Source of the DNA: Amaranthus tricolor | Taxonomy: Eukaryota; Streptophyta; Magnoliopsida; Caryophyllales; Amaranthaceae | Direction of reading: 5' to 3' | NCBI RefSeq assembly: GCF_026212465.1 | Contig: NC_080063.1 | Span: forward strand, 5,471,201 to 5,535,200 | Length of the DNA stretch: 64,000 bases | In this document: one piece after another, positions 1 to 11,800 of the stretch | Numbering within the stretch: position 1 is the stretch's first letter | Layout of the letters: each line of letters starts with the position of its first letter | The notes under the pieces: model-generated | Databases searched by the model: none | Told to the model about the DNA's origin: nothing | What the model saw: only the letters and a program-made list of their open reading frames with translations | Made by a program: the position numbers and the translations under genes

Positions 1-660
1 CCCATTAAACTAACCCTACAAAGTAATAAACTTTCATTGAAGCATTTCATCAAACACTTTATATGCATACAAACCAAATCCTAAAATTCAACTACAAATG
101 TGTAAAATGTAAGCTTAGATCATGAAAACAAGAGAATGTAACAAACAATCAACGCATTTATAACTTCAATTGAAAACAATAATGAACAAAAAAATAATTT
201 GCATATTGAAAAAAAATTAGGGTTTTACTCATACCTTAAATGAGGATGAAAATGAACTAGTACACAAGAAGAAGATGGGAATGTAATTGATTAGTTTAGT
301 TGAATGAAAGGAATTGTAAATTTGAAGTAAATGAGAGCGAAGAATTTTTTTTTTTAAGCTAAAACACCGGCACCAAGAAGCAAAAAGCAAAGAGGATAAT
401 GGAATGAAGAACCAGGCTCGTCATTCTGTTTTGTACTGCTACAAAACCGCCACTTCAAGTGGCGGTTTACTCAACATAATTTTTTTTTTAAAAAAAGATT
501 AAAAACTAACAAACCGCCATTTCATCTGGCGATTTACTTCAGCTCCCTAAACAAAACCGCTATCTCATGTAGCGGTTATATTAAAAAAAAATTAAAAAAA
601 AAATTGCTCAAAGCTATCCTATGTGGATGGTAATGTGGGAATTAGTTTTCAATTTCAAGC
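1..660. mobile_element. Outer end of a probable Mutator-like element (truncated by window edge)
   Basis: This stretch has the same architecture as the right arm of the complete Mutator-like element at 26492-29060. It has a candidate 5' exon/donor region (about 225-240), a purine-rich leader (about 250-345), then three short imperfect palindromes (444-578), then an AT-rich outer end. No coding sequence is visible, and the rest of the element would lie to the left of the window. The outer boundary and target duplication could not be fixed. Assignment rests on architectural similarity only and is an inference. Confidence 0.4.
444..578. repeat. Three spaced palindromes (subterminal repeats)
   Basis: Position 444-468 is a perfect palindrome with 12-bp arms (AAACCGCCACTT / AAGTGGCGGTTT) around one base. 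511-535 and 554-578 are diverged versions (AAACCGCCAT.., AAACCGCTAT..). Comparable palindromes of unrelated sequence occupy the same place in the element at 26492-29060. They are probably transposase-binding or hairpin-forming subterminal repeats. Confidence 0.75.
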
Positions 661-2836
661 AAAATGGAAATTACTTTATAAAATTACATTATTCTGGAAA
701 ATTTCAAGCAAGATGTTGTATAACCTTTTAATTAATAAATTAATTTTAATTTTAAAAATTATGTAATGGTAAAACCTTAGTCCTTAAATATAAATTTGTG
801 AAGAAAGAAAAGGTTATAAAAGATAGTTACACGTGGATATTTGCACCGCATGAGAAAGAATGAGTAGGACCTAATTACCTAGACGTTTATAACAGATGCA
901 TGCATGTGGGAAGTCTAAGAAGTTGCAGTTTGAGAACTTGTGCTCGTGCACAAACAGATGCATGCATGTGGGAATTGGGATCAATTCTACTTGCACCCGA
1001 ACCAAGTTACTCACTTCACTCAACAAACTCTTTTAACAGTTTCTTTGTGTTTACTTCATAATTTTCATAGCGCTTATATATTTGAGTTATATATTGTAAA
1101 TTCAAGAAAATAAAAAAAATACTAAATAACAATTTACTTTTTAATGGTCTCGCTCTTCCGTTTCTGTGTGTTGGTTCCATATTTTTTATTTGATCTGAAC
1201 AAATACCAAAAATCTTATATAATCGATATGATAGAAAAAACTCAAAACTTAACAAAAAATATTATGGATAAAAAAGATAAACATTTAACAAGAATAATAT
1301 CACCAATATTTGTTTTCATTAATACTTCTATTAAACAAGATGTTTTTAACCATATTTATAAAGATATTGTATGTTATAAATATACATTATAATAATAATA
1401 TGTATTTACAACAAATATACATTATAATAATAATCAAATCAAAAGTGAAGTTTCATTAAATAGACATTAAAATAAGATATTTTTGGAAAAATTAGTTTAC
1501 AACTTGCTAAATTTTGTTTTATGTTGAAGCATGGCTATCATCCTGCACTAAAAAATAGAGTCATCATCCTTTTTATATCACCAGTTAGTTGACTCAGGCA
1601 CGTGGCCTCCTCTAAAGTTCTTATAAGATGAGGGACTCTGTACTTCATCTTCAATCACCATGCATGTGCCTCCAAAGCTTAAATCATCCTTCAAGAAGAC
1701 CATACTACCTCTGTTTCAAAGACTTATTAAAATTACTCCATTTTAATATTTTTGGTTATGACGTATATTCTATTTGTTTCAAAGATGAACCAAATTAGCT
1801 GCCAAATGGTGTAGCTATTAGCCTATTACAACATACACCAAGTAGGCTCACAGGATGCACCTAATACTTTTAATTAGCGCATGTGCTTGCTCTTTTTTTT
1901 TTTCTCTAAATTTTCTTAGCTTATTAAATAATATGTATTATATATTTATATAATATTACAAATAATATAGAAAAAATTGTCCAGAATAATCTTATCTATA
2001 GTCCATCTGATAATCCCTACTATCTTTTATATATTTTTTACTGATAGCACCCCGTTTCACATTTGAATCAATTACCGTAGGTACCTGCTAGTCGTAACAC
2101 TAACCTTTTCTTCCTTCTTATGCTTCTTCATTGGCCCCCTACTCCTCTTTGTTGGATAGTATCAAAAATAGTCGGTTAAAATGTGCAAAGTAGTGTCAGC
2201 AAAAAAATATACAAAATTTGACTTATTTAGAAATAATCAATAGTAGAGATTATTCTTGACAAATATGTAATAGATAGGATAATTCAGGATAATTTTTCAA
2301 TAATATTTGTTACCGAAAATCAATTTAAACGTTATCTTTTTATTATCACTAACTAAACGTAAAAAACAAAATAAGGTTAAAAACTGCGTACGTATATATG
2401 ACCCAAAATCCTGTTTATGATGCTAATTTTCTTTCTGTCTAAAATATTGTAGCAATACTTTACGAGCCTTAGGAGTATTTATCTTGAAATTGTTCTATAA
2501 AGTAGCTTAATCAAATAATTGAATATGAATCAGAAACGAATATACGAGTCCAGGTATTTGGATTCCAAGTTTTATCAAACTCAGTTATTACAACATTTAT
2601 TCAACATCTATGACATAATTACTTACAGAATTACAATATAAATACCAGGTAATCTTAATTTTTTAATAAAATGTTTTTGAGAAATTCAAAGACCTTTAAA
2701 AGGCTCCATAAGTAAGACGTTTCGAGTTCTGTAGTATACTGGTAGTATACTTGTATAATGATCTAATAATATATTACAATAAGTGTAATATTATACAATA
2801 GTGTAAGCCTTTAATATGGCAATTTGTTTGAAGGTT
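661..2836. other. Intergenic, no gene seen
   Basis: AT-rich DNA downstream of the SAC8-type gene. No ORF here resembles a protein. Small direct repeats occur: a 20-bp unit containing CATGCATG at about 892 and 954, and a 22-bp unit at 1378-1399 and 1413-1434. A single Stowaway-like terminus (TACTACCTCTGTTTC) near 1706 has no matching partner. The last roughly 100 bases before 2837 would be the 3' UTR of the minus-strand gene. Confidence 0.6.
892..974. repeat. Direct repeat with RY (CATGCATG) cores
   Basis: The segment ACAGATGCATGCATGTGGGA occurs twice, starting near 892 and 954, 62 bases apart. Each copy contains the CATGCATG core known as the RY element in seed-gene promoters. No gene lies immediately downstream on either strand, so a regulatory role is not supported. 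A local duplication is the simplest reading. Confidence 0.5.
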
Positions 2837-5800
2837 TCATATTAGGCCACAAAGACGAGGCCTACTACAAAATTGTCTTCCATTGGCTTTCACCAGCGCC
2901 ATAACTCCAGCGGTTACACCAGCCCAGAGAACAGACGACACAAACTGGTGTGCATTCCGACCCACTAAAGTAACAAAAAGAGAACAATGATTAATCGAGG
3001 TGTTTTTGATGGGTTATATATAAGCATATAGTGAAAGCAAGGTTGGATTTGGCTTCCGAACCTTGGTTAAGCGAAAATGATGTAAATGTCAGGCCTCCGA
3101 TCAACAAGGCTGAAGCCACCGGAAGATACTGCAATGACATGAAGTCGTTTAGATTAGTAGAAAGGACTACTACATTATACATCACATACAGCTATAGGAA
3201 ACGATCAGAAACCTGAGAATTTGTATACGATCAGAAGATGATCGGAATACATAAGCAAGCTTTCTCCACTACGATTTTCTTGAAGTTGGAGTCATACTTT
3301 GAGAATTATGCTTTTTTCCTTTTTTAGGTTGAAATTAAGATGCTTTCTTTTTAAAACAAACTACTCCCTCCGTTTCCTAATGTTCTTCCCGTTTAGAATA
3401 TTCTACTTTGGAGAGAGAAATTTAATTAAAATATTTAAGACATGTATAGATGATAAAATATATCTATGTGAGATCTCGTTAGATTTGTCTTAATGTATAC
3501 TTTTTTATAATTTTTTATGATACGTATTTAGAGAAATAAAGACAAAATTTACTTTGAAAATTGTGCAAAAAATAAACGAGAACAAAAAAGAACAGAGGGA
3601 GTATAAATTATCCCAGAAGCAAAGTTCATAAGATAATGCCAAAAGTAAGGTTTACTCAATAACTCACTGAAAGGGATTCGAAGGCATTAAGTTGAAACGG
3701 TGAAGGATTATTTCTGCCAACAGAGTAACGACCACTGATGAGATCAATTGCATCCTGATAAAAGACAAGACTAATCTTAGAAAAATATTCTTTATTCCCA
3801 AAATAACAAAAGAAATCAACATCGTAAAGAATGCCATGGTCGCTTGCCTGTCTGACACCATCCTGAAAATTATTCAGATAATATCTTGAAAGTGCGCTCA
3901 TTCCATCTGTAATAAGTCCCCCAAGAGTCTGCTTTCCATATCTGCAAATCCATCTCACGTTACAAGGTAGATATTTAGATTCCTACTACAAAATGTCAGA
4001 CTTTTAAAGATGATATTTTATACCTTACGAGGTCTCTCTTGAGGGCATGGGTACCCGTATATTCTATGCTTAACTCATCTCCTTGTTCAACCCACACTAA
4101 CAGCACCAGCAGATATAGCGACCATGGCATTAGAACATTTACAAAGGCTTCCATTAAACATTGTTGGGCTAAAATAAAATTAGCTAAAATACAATTACAG
4201 AGAACTCACAGATTTTAAACTTGTTGTACTCATCAGAACAGGTAGAAATGGTATCTTCAAGAGAAAATATGCCAATTCTCCTTAACTGTATATCTAATGA
4301 TGTTCGAGCAAGATAGCTCTACATTTTAGAAAGAACACATGGTATATGTCAGAAAGAATATATAAAATGCTAGAGTCCAACTGTTTCAACATAGATAAAT
4401 CAATTCAGTAAGTCGTCAATAAGCACCAGTGCACATTAAATAAACTGACAACGGTCCTTTAAACCTGGGTAACATTTGTTCGATCAAGGCAATCTATGCA
4501 GTTAGATCTAATGACTCCCCTTTGTTCTTCCAGCACTTTTCCGTTTGAATCAACAAGGAAATACCTGCTCATAAAGAAAATAAATGATGAGAATAAAAAT
4601 TGAGCAGTGGAAGAGGAAGAGGAACATGATCCATAAGAATGCTACAGACAAATTAAACCTATAATTACCCCTGGTTTCCAAAATCTTCTGATATATCATC
4701 GTAGAGAAGGTGCAGTTTATCAAAATTTGAGTTACCACATATGCTGTGGAAGCGGAAGGCGACATATCTGCTAGTCCACCATGTACACTACATAGTTAGA
4801 AACATGAGGTGAAGAGAAACCATCTTATTAATCAAAGTGGTAATCTGTAAAATAAGGTCAAAACATGAGTGAAAAAGTCGCAATTGAAGGAAAATTGAGA
4901 AATATGTTCGACTCTTGTTTTGTTGCAGGAGGAACACCAAGACGCATTTACTAGTAACTTAATTACTTAACAAATCAACCTGAAACTCCAAGAGCCATTT
5001 GCAGATCAAAATTCCAGATTTTATACAAGTTTTGACAGAAAACTGTGTACTACATCTTCAATTCAATTTAAATCTATCACCAGGCCTTTTCATTACATGT
5101 AGACCATCTGAATCAGTTATAACTTAAAATGCGCAGCAGAGAAAGTCACCTAACGTTTGGCAGCTTTTCCATTTCAGCAGCATATGCACTACTAAGTTTC
5201 CCTTCATCACCATGCTAGAAAAGTAACAAAAGGACAAAAAACTGTCAAATTCAAATCACTAAAAAAAACAAATGTATGTTAAAAAAAAAAGATTGGCCTT
5301 TAAATTTCAAGAGGTATAGCTAGTAGCTACTCAGTTACAATTATTCAACATCATTTTAAGAACTAAAACTTAGTTTGCTTTCGATATTTTATTGAGTGTA
5401 TAGAACATTAACTATCGGCATAAAATTTTGTTTGACTTGTTCGTACCTTAAGTATATTAGAAAAACAAATTTCAAAAGATTTTGAGCTACAATGGGATCC
5501 TCTCGATACCAAAAAAGCAGAAAATTTCAGCTCAAGGTACTAGGACCTTGTAATTAAAATAGAAACAGAATTATTAGAATTGGTTATGAGGATCAAAACA
5601 CAAAAAATGCAAGCAAAAAATAAATCCTTTCAAGAAACTTATTTTCTCTGTCTATCAAACCTATGTGTCCACATTTCATACCTAAAACATTTACATCAGT
5701 GTAATGTAATTGATAATACAATGAATTGGGCCTCCAAGTATAAGTTAGTTACTCTAGTCCTTCAATTGTATTTCATTCTTTCATAGACCACTAAACTTAT

Positions 5801-8800
5801 GTAACTCAAACTCATTATTTCACGTAAAGTATCTATTTGAATTTCTAAGATCTTTGACACCTAATTTTGAGCCCAAATCATGGAGAAAAAGGGTTGAACT
5901 GTACACTTGATCATGTACCCGTGACCGGTGGCGAATTTAGAAATTTGGAACAGGGGTAGCAGAAAACTGGAAATATTACTTACATTATTAAAAAAAAAGC
6001 TCAAATATTAAAAAAGCCAATATAAAAGCATGAAAAAAATTATTTTAATTCCTCTTGACAAGTTTTCAGATGTTGAAATCGACTTACAACTGCATCTAAT
6101 TTAACATCTAAAACAAATCTTCTTCTAGAAAAATTTCATAAAAAATATATTTTTATCACTAAACATTCTCATAATAATATATTTTTGATTTTTATAAAAT
6201 ATTTTCTTAAATAAAAGGACCAATATACAAGGCGTCAACAAAAAAATATCAACTCAAAATACAAAAACTAAAGAGTTTCAAAATGATTACATAGAATAGA
6301 AAAATAAAAAAAATGAAAAGCATGTCAAAGCGGTTGAGTTTGATCAAGTTTTTTCTATTTCCCGGGTTTGATTTTTTATGGGTTACGGGCCAATGTTTTT
6401 AAGTTATAATCTAACCGAATTTCAATCGAATTTCAAGTTAATTTTGGGTCCAGGTCTAATAAAATCTTTTCATTATTTTTTTTTTTTATCCTTTTTGGGG
6501 TTGCACCCGAAATCCCTACAACCATGTGGAGCCGCCAATGCCCATGACTAACACAAGTACCTTAATTGGAGCAATATCGCATTGCACAATCCAATGCATG
6601 TTGCTCATAAATGAAACAAAAAAATGAACGAGAATCAAAAACCAATATATTTTTATATTGGTAATAGTACCAACAAGTAGAAGACAATCTTATTCTTACT
6701 TCATCAGTTAAGTCTAGTGCCAATATCTCCCCATATCTTTGTGATAAATCAAGGAAATGGTGCTCCACTATATTTGACTGAAAAGAAAGAAAGGAAGTTA
6801 CTAAAACTAATTACCCAAGCAAACTCAATATAAACGCTACAAGTAGGAGCTATACCGTATCTTGATGATTGATAATATTCAATCGTGGTTTGTAGCTCAA
6901 ATCCACAATTTGCTCCCAAAGAAGTGGGATTGAACCTCGGACCTGAAAATTCAATATTTGAAGAAAAAAATTATAAGGAGTATCATTATCAATAGATAAA
7001 GATATACAATGCATAATATAGGTATCATAACACAACTATTCAGCCTTCTTTAGGCTTCAATCTTATTGAAACAAGAATCTTGACTATAAAATACTAACTA
7101 AACAGTCCAGAACAATTTAAAATAACCACACCTTATAGACATTGAAAGAATAAAAAGTTTGAACGACTGCTAGGCATAAGCTCTGGTAAAACAAAACTAC
7201 TTATAAGTTCAGCTAAATTCAGTTCAAAAGTAATAAGTGCGGTTCAGTACTTGTAATTTGTAAGTGTGGTTCAACAGTTACTAGTACTTGTTCTCTCAAA
7301 TTTTCAATAATTAAAATTTACTTTACTTCAGTTTTGAACTGAAAAGGTCAGTTAAATTCAGTTCACTTCAACAAAATTCAGTTAACAAGAACAAACCTAA
7401 GTGATTGTCATCAATGCATACAAACTACCCGAATGTGTAATTGCATGACATTGCCAAAACAATATGGTCTACCATTTAAAACGGCACTCATCCCTTTGGT
7501 ATGACGTAATGATCAAGAATCACACAAATTGAAGATACCAGAAAAATAAACAAAATTTTGTTATCATACAACAAACGAATTCAAGCTTGGAACTGCCAAA
7601 TCTTTGTACATTCTTCACATCCAGTGAATGGAATGTTCCACATGAACGAAAAAAGTTAATAAGCCTCCATTCTCATAAAGAGTAGCAGTAATTCATTATT
7701 GGGAAAGAAAATTTTATGTGAATCCAACAATAAGAATTGTGAATCCACTAAGCAAGACATTGATTAAAATCAAACAAATAGACTTTTCAATATTAAGTTA
7801 AAAATAGTGTCACATGATTCGCCAATCTCCTTGCGAGTTGCAAATCGAAGTGAATTATGGTCAATTTTGGGTTATTCTTGGGCAAATTTGAGCGAATCGC
7901 GCATTCAAAAAGGGAATTAGCTAGCTAATCATGTTACACTGGTTAAAAACAATACCACAAGAAGGAAGACAAAATTCATAACTTCTCAATGATCAATAAC
8001 AATTAATCCATTTCACTTAGACGAGAAGTGTAAATATTCGACACTGGTGGTACTCAAATGATTAACTTGTTTGAGCGATTGGCTCCGATGCTAGACGGAG
8101 CTAAGACCAATCCTAAAGATCTTATATATACATACTACATAGAGTACATGAGATATAATATACCATCAAAAATCCCATACTCCCTCCTGTTTAGCATAAG
8201 TGTCTCATTTCCTTATATGGTTAAGTCACTCTAAATGTCCCATTTCTATTTTGGGTATGTTAATATTACCAAATTACCTTTACTACTTTCACCTTATTTA
8301 CAAATACACCCTTGTTAAACCCAAGTTAATTATCCTAAACTAAACACATTAACCTAATAAATCATCCCACCTACCTAAACTTTCCCTCCCGTTTTAAGAA
8401 ACCCTACACCTGTCATCTCATCATCCCATCGCTTCCCTCTAACTTTCTGGGTACTCCTTCAAGAACCCTAAATCCAAAATGAACCCCATTCAACAATCTT
8501 CTCCATTTTGAAAATCAATAAACCTCCCTCTAACACTTTCATCTCTCTTTCATCTCCAACATGGCTTGGTTTTTCACGTTTCTCAATCAGGGTTCTTTAA
8601 TCTTGAAGCTTCTTCAAACTTAAATCTATTATCAATAGAAGATGAAACCCTCAAAAATGGTGATGATTTACGAGAGATTGTGAAGGAAAAACCTATATTT
8701 TTGCTTTGAAAGAAGATGGGAATCATTTCGATGATTCTTCTTATTTATGAAGATTTGTCTGTTGAAATGGATTTGCAATGGGGAAGAAATCTTGATTCAA

Positions 8801-11800
8801 AGGGTGAACCCATCTATACTATAGATGCGTGGGTGAACCCACAATGTGAAGTTGATTGGGTTGAGGTTTTTGCGGATAGTGATGTTGAGGAAGAATGGTT
8901 TGATAGCTTGGATCCATTCACACGTATGTAAGGGAAGTATGAATTCAAACTTCAAACCAACCATGCATGTGACTCATCAATAAACAACAGGCCAACTACG
9001 AAGCAGAATCATTACAGTGTATGCAAGTTCAATGCAGAACATAAAAAGAAACAAACACTGATAATATAAAACTCTTCTTCTCAAAAGAGAATTGAATTAT
9101 TAATGAGCTTATTGCTTACTACAGCATATAAATTTCATATTCAAGAAACATAAGTTAATCTATCAAAACAGGGGGAGTCTGGAGTTGCAAAGCAAAACAG
9201 AAAATTGAGCAGATTTGTTTAAAAAAATAAGCAAGATATTGATTAGACATTAATACCTGCAAAAAGGATGACCTGAAATCCTTTGATTCCAGCAACTGCT
9301 CTGTTTCAATGAAATTAGCTGCATCTCCCTCCAAGTTAGCTCCCCTTCTCCACATTCTGGTACCTTCAGTAATATAACGTAAATATTGAATAGATATATA
9401 GCCTTAAAGCTAGAGTAACAGGGTATTTCAGAACTTCTAATACCTAGCCGCCGCGTGCATCGTCTTGATATCAATGTTATGGTAACAGGAACATTTTTTA
9501 ATGTTAACTCTGCAGTTTGGAAGCTTGAATCTTTTGTTAAGAAAATCATGACAGTTTTATTAAAGGAGTATGTTGGTTTACCATTTGAACATATAGGTAG
9601 GGAAATGCTCCCGTACTGCAAGGTGAGGATTGAAAAATCTAAATTCTTACATGACAATTAAAAAGAGCGATGAAAGGATATTTCCTTGCACCAGAGGCAT
9701 AATGAATCCATCAAGCTGTAACACAAAGTGAAAGAAGTTGAAATATTAGCTGCTGGTGTAAGACTTGCACCAAAAACCATAATACGAGAGATCAAGTAAT
9801 TCAATATGAAGAATCATAAACAGTTACCTTACACTCAATAAGCTCATCCAGAAGAGCTCTGTTCCATACAAATCGGGGATCAGCCTAGAATAGATAACAG
9901 ATCAGACATGAGACAGAAAGCTGTATCAGTTTCTTATAAACACAAAATTTTCAAAGAAACAGAGTGTAGAAGCTAAATAAGGTAATGGCTCCTCAACCTT
10001 CTATGGGAGTAGTTTGGAACCATGAGTAGTTAACTAACTCTTTTTCCCAGAAAAGACCCCTCAATAATAAAGTAAATTTTACAGCACGATGCTAACAACT
10101 ACTCCCTGCATACCAAATTAATTGAAGCATAAGAATTTTGGATCCTTTTCTTGTAGTGTAGAGTCGGGTGTTGAAAAGTTAGGATTGAAGATTGAAACGG
10201 TAGGGTTGAATAGTAGACTAATGAGGCAGGCTGCGGTAAGGAAGTAAACGTTCAACTAAATCTATAGAGTAAATGATTTGAAGTAGATAAGGTAAACTCA
10301 CTATAAAAAAGAAACACATTTATTAAATTGAAAAAACATAAAAAGGAATATGTATCAAGTAATTTTGGAAGAAGGGGGTACAAATGATTATTTCTAAAAG
10401 TGGAAGTAAAAGAATTTGATGACAGAGAGTATAAGAAGATGTCTATGAAACACCCATAATGCTGTCATTTTGCTTGTCCCAAAAAAATTAGATTACACAA
10501 GAAGAGAAATGGGAGGATATATGACAAGTGTGGATGATTGCAAAACAGGAGATGGAAAACTAAGAGCATAAGGCTTCATGGCTGAGAAATTTGAGCTCTT
10601 CTAGTCTAAGCATACATTAACATTTTTCACTTATCCTAAATCACAAGCCATGAACTCCTTACACGAGAAAGAGAGAATAATAGAAATAACAAATTAAATA
10701 AGTACAAAGAAGTGAGATGTTACAATTTTTTGCACTTCCAAGTCAAATTGACATCAAAAAGAGACACAACAGAGCAGAAGATGTATAAATGGATTTATGA
10801 ACTGAAGAACTAGCCATAACTATGCAAGTGACAATGATACTATGGTTACTATGATCTGAAAGGATTATGGAAACAAAGAGCAACTGTCAAGTGTCAAGTG
10901 TTCCTTGACTTCACCCACTTCCAAAAGCTGAAAGCTTTACTGAAAAAACCTCTTGATTCATCTCTTTTTACTTTTCTTTTTTTTTGTTTATAAAATATGC
11001 TAAAGTTCCCTTTTCACTATTCTCCAGTTTTTTCTCAAACCACCCCGTAACTACACTACAATGTCAGGCCTATCTACCACTCCCACTTATGGCTAGTTCA
11101 TTGACACATCTCTCACCAAATTCTTTGGATGTACGAAAGATAAAACAATTTTGAAAAGGGATGACAAAAGGAAAATAGAACTCTTAGAACCAAGATACAT
11201 AAACAAAAATACTGTTAACCCACATTCTAGAAACCCAATGAAAATGATTTCAACAGTGGAGATATCTTATTTTAGGAGCCATTTATAACATGAGTTATAA
11301 ATGCAGGCAAGTCGTCTTATGGACTATGTGCTTATATAAAGCTATAAGCATTAAATTTGTTAGTCAAAATGGTATTGGATTGCGAGCTTAGGAATTTATG
11401 ACAAAAGACACACGTCAATTGATGTTATACATGCTAAGTCGCTCCCCATTTAGTTGCTTGTTATAACCCTTAGGGCCACAAACAACATCTCCATTCAAAA
11501 TATAATCACCAACATTCATACTCAGTTATTCATTAATCCTACAACTTACTGTAGATAAAAGTTATAGATATACAAAAGTGAGTTACCTGCTTCCAAATTG
11601 GTTTGGTCATCCACCCTTCTGCCAACTTCAACCTTCTCTGTAAACTAGTATTGTAAAATGGTCAGCTAAAACATGAGTATTGTTGAAGTCTAATCATTTA
11701 TGTTGCTCGTAACATGACAGTGTGTTCTATAATAATCAAGATAAAGATTATGGAGATTGGAGAATACAAAAAGGCAGCATACTTCACAGTTATATCAGTT

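Noticed and set aside
444..578. Regular spaced palindromes resembling a CRISPR array
   Set aside because: Eukaryotic context, only three units, unequal spacing and diverged repeats. The same layout occurs inside a bordered transposon.
1706..1800. Possible Stowaway MITE starting TACTACCTCTGTTTC
   Set aside because: No inverted partner terminus or TA-bordered right end was found.
9250..9657. A 135-codon minus-strand frame read as one uninterrupted protein
   Set aside because: It runs through SAC8 exon 8, an intron and part of exon 9 in the wrong frame. Splicing at 9444 and 9363 is needed for the Sac domain.
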